NCBI GenBank assembly: GCA_029582155.1
Contig: CM055908.1
Location: forward strand, 19,197,406 to 19,261,405
Origin: Panopea generosa
Lineage: Eukaryota; Mollusca; Bivalvia; Adapedonta; Hiatellidae
Reading direction: 5' to 3'
Length of the DNA stretch: 64,000 nucleotides
In this document: positions 35,773 to 45,706 of the stretch, in pieces
How the letters are laid out: the number at the start of each line of letters is the position of its first letter
Position numbering within the stretch: the stretch's first letter is position 1
Program-made: the position numbers and the translations under genes
Notes under the pieces: generated by a model
Told to the model about the DNA's origin: nothing
What the model saw: the letters and a program-made list of their open reading frames with translations, nothing else
Databases searched by the model: none

Positions 35773-36281
35773 TTGCACAAATAACTATAGTTTTCATGTA
35801 CATCAAATCGTTATGTTTTGATTTCCTCAAATGTTGTTTTTCATGTAAGAAATCGTAACAGACGGTAGTAGATTATCACAAAGGGTAGTCACGTAATTAC
35901 ATGTTTAATCACGTACGATAAACTGTGGGGATTGAAGTAAGAGTTAAGATACAAGAAGCACATTTCTGTTAGGGTGTTATTTAAAATTGTCAACCTGTGA
36001 AAAATAATGTTGACCATGGCAGTTGAGGTATATAAGATTCTTTAACAGCCAATACGAAATGATTATCGATTTTTGCGACGTAACGTCTAGTACGAAAAAA
36101 ATATCAGTTTTCGAAGCGCACAATAACGATTTCTTGTGTACAATCACGTAGTACAAATGTTCGAAGCTAGCTCATTGGTTAAAGTAGATATCAACATTTT
36201 ACCGCCTGACTGAAAAATCTGTATCGCAGAGGCAAAAGCAAAAAAATATCATGTTTCATAACAAAAAGTTCATAAATTAGC

Positions 36282-36287
36282 TTTATT
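36282..36287 (-). terminator. Poly(A) signal of the PLA2 gene
   Basis: TTTATT on the plus strand reads AATAAA on the minus strand, 120 nt past the PLA2 stop codon. Spacing and orientation fit a 3' end signal. Confidence 0.55.
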
Positions 36288-36406
36288 TATAGAACAGTAT
36301 GACAATCATTTAACATGTTATCCCAAATACATCGGACTTGCAGGTGATGTTTCTTTAAAACCGTCTGTACTTAAACTCTGTTACATTCGCTATCATGTTG
36401 GCTATA

Positions 36407-36622
36407 TCAATATAGACATTCCGGAACCCAATCCATCTCGCAGGTTTCACTGGTTCTGTATTCGTACAAGGAGACACCGTTAACCCTCGCGAGCCTGTAC
36501 AACACTGCTCCAGCTGTATGGCACACCAGTCTGTCAATGAATGGCAGCTTATTGCATATGTTATGCACGTTATTAAGGAGTATTTCATCGCACCCCAATC
36601 GAGATATACCGGACTTGGCACC
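36407..36622 (-). CDS. PLA2 gene exon 2
   Basis: Starts after the acceptor CCTATTTTATATTTCAG (minus strand) and ends at TGA, 36407-36409. It encodes the C-terminal helix and disulphide cysteines (VHNICNKLPFIDRLVCH; ETCEMDWVPEC). The ATG inside it at 36598 is not a start. Confidence 0.82.
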   Translation of the reverse strand, partial: GAKSGISRLGCDEILLNNVHNICNKLPFIDRLVCHTAGAVLYRLARVNGVSLYEYRTSETCEMDWVPECLY

Positions 36623-37338
36623 CTGAAATATAAAATAGGAGTGTTCTATTCTGTCTCAAAATGCTCCCTTCTCAAAAACTGTTAAGTTATCTATTTTAAT
36701 ATTCGTAAAATAAATCCATCAGACAGTACTGTAATGGATTTTTTTATTATAAATATATCATGTCTACGATGTGAAGTGGTTTAATCTAGATTTCTACAGC
36801 AGGTATCGTTATAGCCTGTGTGACCAATATAACCATTTGGAACAAATGCATTTATTTAACACCACTACAACACCAGACACTAGCATTTTATTGCATACCG
36901 TTCTTGATGTATAATCTGCATCACTGAAACAGTCATGCTTAATACAATAGATTGAATTAGATAATAATATTATGTATTGTCTATATAAATGTACATGTGT
37001 ATAAAACTGTTGCTGTGTTCGATACTGTTTTGTATTTTCTGACCAGTCTTTTCCAACGCAATTCCACAGTTCCTTACTCGGGTATGGTACTGTGAAAGCA
37101 TGCAATCCTTCGGAGGGGATTTAAAGCAGTCGACAACAAAATTTGCACGAATACGTACACAGTTATAGCAAATATCGTGTTTGTCACACGCCAGTGTAAG
37201 ACCGGGGAACTGGATACCCGTACAGCCATCTGCCAGATCGTGTTCTCTGCCCTTTTTGGAACAATCTGTTGCCCGTGTCACATCCAAGCCGACAACCACG
37301 AGCAGCAGGATTGAACCGATCGCAAACGCTGCATGCAT
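36407..37338 (-). CDS. Secreted phospholipase A2, conodipine-like (group IX type)
   Basis: Two exons on the minus strand: 37338-37078 (87 codons) and 36622-36407 (71 codons plus TGA), split by a 455-bp intron with donor CGA|GTAAGG and acceptor TATATTTCAG, phase 0. The 158-aa product begins with a signal peptide (hydrophobic ILLLVVVG at 10-17, cleavage likely near 23). The PLA2 active site is CDKHDICYNC at 51-60, with the catalytic His54-Asp55 pair and flanking cysteines. More cysteines follow, and the C-terminal end reads CEMDWVPECLY. Family role: Ca2+-dependent hydrolysis of the sn-2 acyl bond of phospholipids after secretion. Relatives include venom conodipines of cone snails, but such enzymes are widespread in molluscs, so a digestive or defence role is equally possible. 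The gene looks intact, with no breaks. The Ca2+ loop is not the classic XCGXGG form, as usual for this group. Confidence 0.85.
37078..37338 (-). CDS. PLA2 gene exon 1
   Basis: ATG at 37336-37338 opens a signal peptide followed by the active-site helix. The GTAAGG donor at 37077 is much stronger than later GTs in the open frame, and cutting there joins exon 2 in frame. Confidence 0.83.
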
Positions 37339-37410
37339 CTTTAATAAATCATTTATTTATTTATATTAATTTACAAACGAAACATGGTGTTATGGAAATG
37401 AAATCGGGGA

Positions 37411-37420
37411 GGATATATAG
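37411..37420 (-). promoter_or_regulatory. TATA box of the PLA2 gene
   Basis: CTATATATCC on the minus strand lies 73-82 nt upstream of the ATG. It predicts a start site near 37385 and a 5'UTR of about 45 nt. No initiator is evident. Confidence 0.5.
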
Positions 37421-37454
37421 CATTGTATTTGATATAATGTGAATGAAATACACT

Positions 37455-37595
37455 CATTTTTCGAAGCTATCACCAAAAGCGAAAATTCACAGGCGACAAT
37501 AACGAGTGAACGCGTGTGTGAACCATTCTCCTGGATACAGACACTCGTTATTGACGCCTGTTTATTTTTACTTTTGGGGGTAGCTTCGAAAATGG
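37455..37595. mobile_element. Small MITE with 53-bp TIRs upstream of PLA2
   Basis: The left arm (37455-37508, TTTTTCGAAGCTA..CAATAACGAGTG) and right arm (37542-37595) are imperfect inverted repeats around a 33-bp centre. No coding. It begins 35 bp upstream of the TATA box. Confidence 0.75.
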
Positions 37596-37599
37596 AAAA

Positions 37600-39060
37600 A
37601 AAAAATGCTTCGAAAATTCAAGTCTCAGTCATGACATTATGACAGTAGACAACAGAGATTGCATTCTAAACGTATGCAAACTTTCGTGGAAATCGGATGA
37701 CATTTTTCTGCACTAAACTTACCTGTATGTAAGTGGTGCGTTTTCAAAGTACCTGACTGTGCTTTAAGACGATACCTTAGTGTACGGCGAGTGATTCAAT
37801 CTTCGTTATGCGTTTTTGTTTGTTTAATTGTTTTCCGTTTTACTATGTTAGCAACACAATTTGTAAGAAATTAATTTATAAATTATAAACCCAGGATGTC
37901 AGCATTTTAGTAGTTAACGAAAAATGAGTATTAAAAAAAAAATAAAAATAGTCGAGTAAAACTTTCGTGGCCGCCCATATCATTATATCAAATTTAACGT
38001 GACTCTGTTGAAGACACCAACATGTAAATGTTTGAAATCTGGACCTGACTTTATAAACCTTTTTTCAATTCGTTCTCAACTGAGTACGATTCGACTCAAC
38101 CGATTAAGACCCCACCATTGACTTACCATCATATTTCTATAGTGAATAAACATTTCAAACGCTTGTCGTTCGTAGAAAGACTCGGATCAAAGCATTGAAT
38201 CTAGTATTGCACTGTTTGTTGACAAATGAAGTACGAAAATACCATTAGAAAAGTAAGGGTCTTTAAAGAGGCCTCGCCTGTACCGCCGATATGTTTTCGA
38301 TCTTGGCAGTAAATCTTCACATTTATATTAAACATCATATATTATGGATATTCTGTCCAATAATTTATATTGTATTTTGTCTCTGTTTTGTAAAAGTCTT
38401 TTGTTGAATTTTGTTGACCAAATACTAAATCGCGGCCCGCGATGAAGTTATCGGGTTATGCTAAAACATTGACGAATAAAACGGAAAATGCCGACCAGTG
38501 TATTAACGAATATCTCATAAATACAAGGACGGAATCAAATTATTTTCAAATGAGACCCTCTTTGTGATTGAATAAATCTTTTACTGAACAGAAAATTATA
38601 GGTGATGCATCTTTAACGGATCTTGTTTAGCCCAACAGAGTTTTTATCTGTACAGTGTATATATACAAAGTTGCCAAAATGAAAGTAGACTTCAGAAACA
38701 CAATTCCAAAAATTCATAATGAAAAAAAATGACAATGGTTTCAAGATATTCCAAATACATACAAGCACATAATGCTATTCAAATAAAAAAAATAACGATG
38801 GAAAATAGGAAAAATGCATTTAAAAGTAAAAAGAAACAGCGATTATTTATCACCGCCATTATGCGATGACCACGGAAGCAAGTCTGTTCTCAATGGATGT
38901 GTTATGCCTCCAAATACATGTTGCAATAAAAGTCAACATTCCATTGGTTGGTTTTATACGAGTATGACATATTGTTAGAAGAGGTGCTAAGATACCAGAC
39001 TCCTCGCCTCGAGACAACAGTTGATTGCAAATATACTCGACAAAAAAGTTCTATAACTTT
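37600..39060. other. Intergenic, no supported feature
   Basis: AT-rich. No credible exon or repeat recognised on either strand. Confidence 0.4.
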
Positions 39061-39069
39061 AATCAAACT

Positions 39070-39334
39070 ATTGTAAAATTCCCGTAAACTTTATTTCGCG
39101 AATTTTCTCTAATTTGGCCTATTCTATTTATTCGCGGCGAAATGTTGAATTCGCGACGTTCGAAATGTGAAACCGCCGGAAATGTATTTTTATTCGGATA
39201 TTGTAACCATTCGGACAGTGATATGATTGTAATTTTAGCGAAATCTCTGAATTCGCGAGGGTTCAATCTCGTGAATAATAGCGAAAGTAAAGTTATCGCA
39301 AATAAAAAGTGTTCCACAGTATTTGTTGCGACAT
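39070..39334. repeat. TTCGCGAA-rich MITE-like element
   Basis: Several TTCGCGAA/GCGAA words and roughly inverted ends (ACTATTGTAAAATT.. and the complement of ..CCACAGTATTTG) resemble a common invertebrate MITE type. TIR identity is low, so the boundaries are approximate. Confidence 0.4.
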
Positions 39335-39669
39335 TCTAAAACGAATATGTTTTGATCTTATAATTCTGATAATTTCTAAAGAACAAAAAACAACATACCT
39401 TGCCTCCTGTACTCCCAAAACTTTACTATAAAGATTTAAACACAGACCTGGTCGTTATATAATATTTGAAAGACAAAAACACGAGGCATCACATCAGATG
39501 GCAATCAAACAAGGACGCACACTAACCTCAGTTTCCTTGAACAAAAATTGCACAGTCACGACGGTTTAGACAGTTTAATATGACATTCGTGTTCATATTC
39601 CAGGATACGCTTTAAATATATTTCAATGCAGCGACATGGAAGCTAAAATGTATATGTTAGCAACAAACA

Positions 39670-40302
39670 GAGGCCCGTTTCGCTAACCTTTGTATATCTT
39701 AAGAATTTCGTACGAACACATTTTGACATCTAGAAACTTTTCATTCTACACAGTAGTATTGCACATTCTAAGGGGTCTATTTAACTTACCTTCGTAAGTC
39801 TTAAGAACTTCGTATGGACAAATTGTGGCATCTAGGAACTTTTCATTTTCACAGTAGTATTGCCAATTTTAAGGGGTCTATTTAACTTACCTTCGTAAGT
39901 CTTAAGAAATTCGTACGAACAAATTGTGGCATCTAGGAACTTTTCATTTTACGCAGAAGTATTGCAAATTTTAAGGAGTCTATTTAACTTACCTTCGTAA
40001 GTCTTAAGAATGTCGTATGGACAAATTGTGGCAACTAGGATTTTTTTTTCATTTTACACAGTAGTATTGCCAATTTTAAGGGAGTCTATTTAACTTACCT
40101 TCGTAAGTCTTAAGAAATTAGTACGAACGAACAAATTGTGACATCTAGGAACTATTCATTTGGCAGTATCTTTGCAAATTTTAGAGAGAAAAAAATTATA
40201 AGGCATACAAAACACTAAATGAATTTGTCGACTTTTTTTTCATAACTTCAAATTCTACACAAAGAAGTTTTTAGACTTTCGAACGTCAGTGGAACGGGCC
40301 TC
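39670..40302. mobile_element. TIR element with internally amplified end sequence
   Basis: Ends GAGGCCCGTTTCGCTAAC (39670) and, inverted, GAGGCCCGTTCCACTGAC (to 40302) form terminal repeats that stay similar for about 45 bp. The interior is five tandem units of 101-106 bp, each beginning TTAACTTACCTTCGTAAGTC, at 39683 (variant), 39781, 39882, 39984 and 40090. Class unknown; no clear target duplication. Confidence 0.75.
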
Positions 40303-40743
40303 AGATGTTACCAACATAAATATTATGATTACGGAAATGCGTAGCAATCGCTTCATTGGCCACGGAGATATTGTTGTTTTTTTACAAGTTTTTTTTTGCG
40401 TCTCATCACATTCATGAATATTCACACTGTAGCCTTAATTGGGACCAATTTGATTGATATTTAGATTGACGTTGATATATTGAATACGAAAATAACAACC
40501 AGTAGATAACGTTTATGTTTACTTAATGTAAAAGCTGTTTATTACGACCAACAACTCAGCGTATTTAATGCTGTTATAGAACTAAATGGTCCATGTCATA
40601 TACAACGGAAATGGTGTATTTAAATTGAATATTAATGAAGACAGCTCCGTTGTCAGTAAACATCATGTATGAAATACGTTTACTGGTACGATAAATCATT
40701 ATAAATGCCTTTATAATAATAGTAATTATGCTTACTGACGGTG

Positions 40744-40983
40744 TGTTCGAATCCCCGCCCGGCAACCGTCTTCATAATGAATGATATACGACGACATTGT
40801 GTCTCATTATCATTCATCTCTCACCGCTGATTCAAGTGAGAAAGTTAACAGTTACTTGCGGAGACGGGGTGGCTCGAGTACAGGTTAACCTTTCAGGATC
40901 TAAGGAAACAGTGGTTAGGTTAACTGATCGTCTATTAATCCTCGATGGCATAAAAATTACGCTAAATATCCAATCAATCAATC
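40744..40983 (+). repeat. SINE family A, head-truncated
   Basis: Begins within the B-box region (GTTCGAATCCCCGCCCGGCAA) and runs to the CTAAATATCCAATCAATCAA tail. Confidence 0.88.
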
Positions 40984-41469
40984 TGACAGGGTGTTATGGT
41001 GTTGTTGTAAAGCACACATTTTACTAAACATGAAGAATTACTTCTACAAATAAACTGCATCAAAATAGCACACATGGCCAAGTTTTACTATTTTCCCAAA
41101 TCGAAAATCAAGATATGGCATATTTTAGAAATCTGAACACTAAGATTGTTGTGATATAACATACATCTGTAATACAATTATGTATGAAGAAGGATTCTTT
41201 TTTGTTTGTCGAAATATTTTGCATGAACGCCCTCCCCATCCCACACTACACGACACTGTAATTTGTAAGACCGCCCCCACCCCTTTTTTCTTCACTCCAG
41301 TATTTTTACCGCTATACGCTAGTGTATGTTGTAACCAAAATACTACGAACCAGCATTTGCTTTAATTCCGATGTCTTGTATATTAAGGTATGATTAAACA
41401 AAGTTAAACATATAGAAACAACTACAATTAGGCCAGTTGTCATTAATCGATAAGTAAATATGTAGTTTC

Positions 41470-42480
41470 GTTACCCTAGCATGTGTCATGGATACACTCA
41501 TGACAAGGTTACCTTCGCATATGTCATGGTTACATTCATTACATGGTTACCCTAGCATATGTCATGGTAACATTCATGATATGGTTACCCTCGCATGCGG
41601 CATGGTTACGTTCATGATACGGTAACCCTAGCATGTGTCATAGTTACATTCATGACAAGGTTACCCTCGCATGCGTCATGGTTACATTCATGACAAGATT
41701 ACCGTCGCATGCGGCATGGTTACATTCATGAAAAGGTTACCCTCGCATGTGTCATTGTTACATTCATGACAATGTTACCCTGCGGCATGGTTACATTCAT
41801 GACACGGTTACCCTCGCATGCGACATGGTTACATTCATGACAATGTTACCCTCGCATGCGGCATGGTTGCACTCATGACAAGGTTTCCCTCGCATGTGTC
41901 ATGGTTACATTCATAAAAATGTTACTGTTACCCTCGCATGCGTCATGGTTACATTCATGACAAGGTTACCAGCGCATGCGGCATGGTTACATTCATGACA
42001 AGATTACCCTCGCATATGTCATGGTTACATTCATTACAAGGTTTTCTGCATATGTCATGGTTACATTCATGACAAGCTTACCCTTGCATGCGGCATGGTT
42101 ACATTCACGAAAAGGTTACCCTCGCATATGTCATGGTTACATTCATGACAAGGTTACCCTCGCATGCGACATGGTTACATTCATGACAAGGTTACCCTCG
42201 CATTCGGCATGGTTACATTCATGACAAGGTTACCCTCGCATGTGTCATGGTTACATTCATGACAATGTTACCCTCGCATGCGACATAGGTACATTCATGA
42301 CAAGGTTAGCCTCGCATATGGCATGGTTACATTCATGACAAGATTACCCTCGCATTCGGCATGGTTTCATTCATGACAAGGTTACCCTCGCATGTGTCAT
42401 GGTTACATTCATGACAATGTTACCCTCGCATGCAGCATGGTTACATTCATGACAAGGTACCCTCGCATGAGACATTGTCA
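41470..42480. repeat. 38-bp minisatellite, about 26 copies
   Basis: Unit ATGGTTACATTCATGACAAG then GTTACCCTCGCATGCGGC. Starts at 42132 and 42170 give the 38-bp period. The variable part alternates among GCATGCGGCAT, GCATATGTCAT and GCATGCGACAT. ORFs across it are repeat artefacts, because 38 is not divisible by 3. Confidence 0.95.
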
Positions 42481-42525
42481 CATTCACATATTATAGTCAA
42501 ATTCCGTGAAATACATAAAGAAGTT

Positions 42526-42822
42526 ACAGTGTCCCATTGGGGTCATCGCGGCATATTTATTAAATTAAGTAAATTCGAAACAACTAAACATTCAAACTAC
42601 GATTGTGAAAAGTCGAAATAACGAAACAACGATGGTGAAAAGTCTAAACAACGATGGTGAAAAGTCGAAAACAACTATGGTGATAAGTGGAAACTACAAT
42701 GGTGAAAAGTCGAAACATCACCATCGTAGTTTCGTTGTTTCACACTATTGTTGTTGTTGTTTTGTTGTTTCGACTTTATTTAATTTAGTAAATAGGCTGC
42801 GATGGCCCCAATGGGACACTGT
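42526..42822. mobile_element. Fold-back MITE, hAT-like (ACAGTGTCCCATTGGGG ends)
   Basis: TIRs of about 59 bp (42526-42584 and 42764-42822). The 8-bp flanks AAGAAGTT and ACGAAGTG agree at 6 of 8 positions, consistent with an old hAT target duplication. The interior repeats ACGATGGTGAAAAGTCGAAA and its complement, so the whole element can fold on itself. Confidence 0.75.
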
Positions 42823-43208
42823 ACGAAGTGAACAAGTCGAACTGTACATTCACCTTATAGCTTGGCTTTTTGTCATTAAAGCGACTGAGAATGCACCATT
42901 GTAGGCATCGAGAAAGAGCGAGAGCACTATGACAACCCTTAGTGTAACAACAACCCTTACTGTAACAAAATAAGTTTATGTGGATGTGATTTGATGTAGA
43001 AAAATAAACAAAAGAAACAAACCATTCACTGAAACAACTTTTTGTTTGTAAGACGTCTTACTATTTGTTTTTAAATTATCATTTATCCGATATTCCACAG
43101 CATATTTGCAGTCACATTTGTTAGTTGAATTAAACACGATAAAAATGAACAATATCGAAACGGCATGAAAGCCCACTCCAATGTCTTTTCATTTTTTTAA
43201 TGATGACC

Positions 43209-43237
43209 TTTATTTATTTATTTATTTATTTATTTAT
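43209..43237. repeat. (TTTA)n microsatellite
   Basis: Seven TTTA units. Its surroundings (42,830-43,420) hold nothing else I can support. Confidence 0.9.
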
Positions 43238-43422
43238 GATAATGAGATGCCTTTTTTCCCTTTTTACAATTATTTTATTTTTATGACATTAATAGCGTAG
43301 ACGCATAAAACGTACATTCTAAGGGACATAACTAGTACAGATTTTTCTTTTTCTTTTAAATACTTGACTATCTCCCTTTGAATAGTTCGGTTGCGGGACA
43401 GGGTCACAATATACACTTCCTT

Positions 43423-44508
43423 CAGAGCATTCCTCGCACACGATTAGAAACAACAATCTACATTTCCTTCAGAGCATTCCTCGCACACGATTAGAAACAA
43501 TCTACATTTCCTTCAGAGCATTCCTCGCACACGATTAGAAACAACAATCTACTTTTCCTTTAGAGCATTCCTCGCACACGATTAGAAACAACAATCTACT
43601 TTTCCTTCAGAGCATTCCTCGCACACGATTAGAAACAATCTACATTTCCTTCAGAGCATTCCTCGCACACGATTAGAAACAACAATCTACTTTTCCTTCA
43701 GAGCATTCCTCGCACACGATTAGAAACAATCTACATTTCCTTCAGAGCATTCCTCGAACACGATTAGAAACAATCTACATTTCCTTCAAAGCATTCTTCG
43801 CACACGATTAGAAACAACAATCTACTTTTCCTTCAGAGCATTCCTCGCACACGATTATAAACAACAATCTACTTTTCCTTCAGAGCATTCCTCGCACACG
43901 ATTAGGAACAACAATCTACTTTTCCTTCAGAGCATTCCTCGCACACGATTAGGAACAATCTACATTTCCTTCAGAGCATTCTTCGCACACGAATAGGAAC
44001 AATCTACATTTCCTTCAGAGTATCCTCGCACGCGATTAGAAACAATCTACATATCCTTCAAAGCATTCCTCGCACACGATTAAAAACAACAATCTACATT
44101 TCCTTCTGAGCATTCCTCGCACACGATTAGAAACAATCTACATTTCCTTCAGAGCATTCCTCGCACACGATTAGAAACAACAATCTACATTTCCTTCAGA
44201 GCATTCCTCGCACACGATTAGAAACAATCTACATTTCCTTCAGAGCATTCCTCGCACACGATTAGAAGTAATCTACATTTCCTTCAGAGCATTTCTCGCA
44301 CATGATTAGAAACAACAATCTACATTTCCTTCAGTGCATTCCTCGAACACGATTAGAAACAATCTACATTTCCTTCAGAGCATTCCTCGAACACGATTAG
44401 AAACAATCTACATTTCCTTCAGAGCATTCCTCGCACACGATTAGAAACAATCTACATTTCCTTCAGAGCATTCCTCGCACACGATTAGAAACAATCTACA
44501 TTTCCTTT
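43423..44508. repeat. 44/47-bp minisatellite, about 24 copies
   Basis: Unit TTCCTCGCACACGATTAGAA followed by ACAATCTACATTTCCTTCAG. Two length classes differ by one ACA triplet (AAACAATC or AAACAACAATC). Very homogeneous, so recently amplified. Confidence 0.95.
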
Positions 44509-44554
44509 ACAGGATCGTTGCTCGAATATGTTGATATAACTGCAAACGCATTAC

Positions 44555-44692
44555 CACGACTGTGTGGTGTCCTTGAGTTGGACACTTTACCCGCATATGC
44601 CTAGTACTGGTTCTACTCAGAAGGACTTCGAGTCTGATTTTGATTTGTCTAAGTTGTAAGATTTTGTTCCACAATTGAAGTAAAATTAATAA
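44555..44692 (+). repeat. SINE family D, headless copy
   Basis: GGTGTCCTTGAGTTGGACAC, GCCTAGTACTGGTTCTACTC and the AGTTGTAAGATTTTGTTCCAC tail match the complement of the minus-strand copies. Confidence 0.65.
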
Positions 44693-45054
44693 GAACTATT
44701 TGCAAATAGAGGACGCGGAAAAAAGACACATTGAAACAAATGAAAATTTCTCTACTGACACAACTAAATTAAAGTATATGGGCTTCAATACAAAAGGCAC
44801 AAATCATTGTTGTTCGACATACAGGTATCTTTTGACTTCAGTTCCCCACATCGCCTCAATGAATAATAAATCCTCAGTCAGTATATAATGTACGGACTTC
44901 AAGCGATTTCAAAATCCCATTTTCGAGAACATGTTTTGCTTAATCATGTCTTCCATTTGCAAGCAATTCGAGAACTGAGCCTCCTTTCAATGGAATTTGG
45001 AAACCCCGGGAGTGGGGCACTTGACCTGAAAATGAGTACATATGCGCCCTGTAA

Positions 45055-45430
45055 ACTTCAAAACATAGGCACAAACTCTACATTGCAGCTTAAAATTTGG
45101 CGGTCAAAACTTTACATTCAAACCAATTATAGAGGTCGAAACTCTACATTCAAACAAATGATACAGGGGTCAAACCTCTACATTTAATATAAATAAAACA
45201 TTGTCTGCACAGTAGTATAAGCTCTTGGATTTCATTAAGAATAAAATACGTGTGTCTTATGAACAAACCTTTTTTTGTAGAAAATGTATTGCAGAATTGT
45301 ATTGAACAAGGGGTCATAAATCTACATTTTGTGTCCAGAAAGGAGGATAAAAATTACACATCGCATTATGCAAAAGAAATAGGAGTCACAACTCTAATAA
45401 GAGGGGTCAAAACGGTGGAAACCCGGAGAC
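45055..45430. repeat. Decayed short tandem motif (GGGGTCAAAACTCTACATT)
   Basis: Variants of GAGGTCGAAACTCTACATTC recur about seven times with irregular spacing. They are too diverged to define a unit length with confidence. Confidence 0.55.
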
Positions 45431-45706
45431 AATATATTTATTTATTTAAAAAAATCTTAGATTACGAAATGAACCACGTGTGGTATGATAAAGCTGTCCT
45501 GTCCCATATCACCTATCGACCTTTTACACCCAAATTTATTAATGGGGCGCAAACAGGGGTTCCTTACAGTCGTGCCTTCCCTTTTTATTTTTTTTGTATT
45601 ATTTGATATAATATATCCGCAAAAGGGTTCCCTAAATTGGCACAATTCAAATTTTTCATACATATCGATTAATATTATTGTATGGCACTATTTATTGACG
45701 CAAATT

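Noticed and set aside
36809-37105. 98-codon minus-strand ORF overlapping PLA2 exon 1
   Set aside because: It is a shadow frame; the PLA2 frame has the signal peptide, active site and matching splice phase.
41976-42224. 82-codon plus-strand ORF with HGYIHDK repeats
   Set aside because: It is a frame through a 38-bp minisatellite; the frame changes from unit to unit.
41470-44508. CRISPR-like array appearance of the 38- and 44/47-bp repeats
   Set aside because: Units are contiguous with no unique spacers, and this is an animal genome; they are minisatellites.
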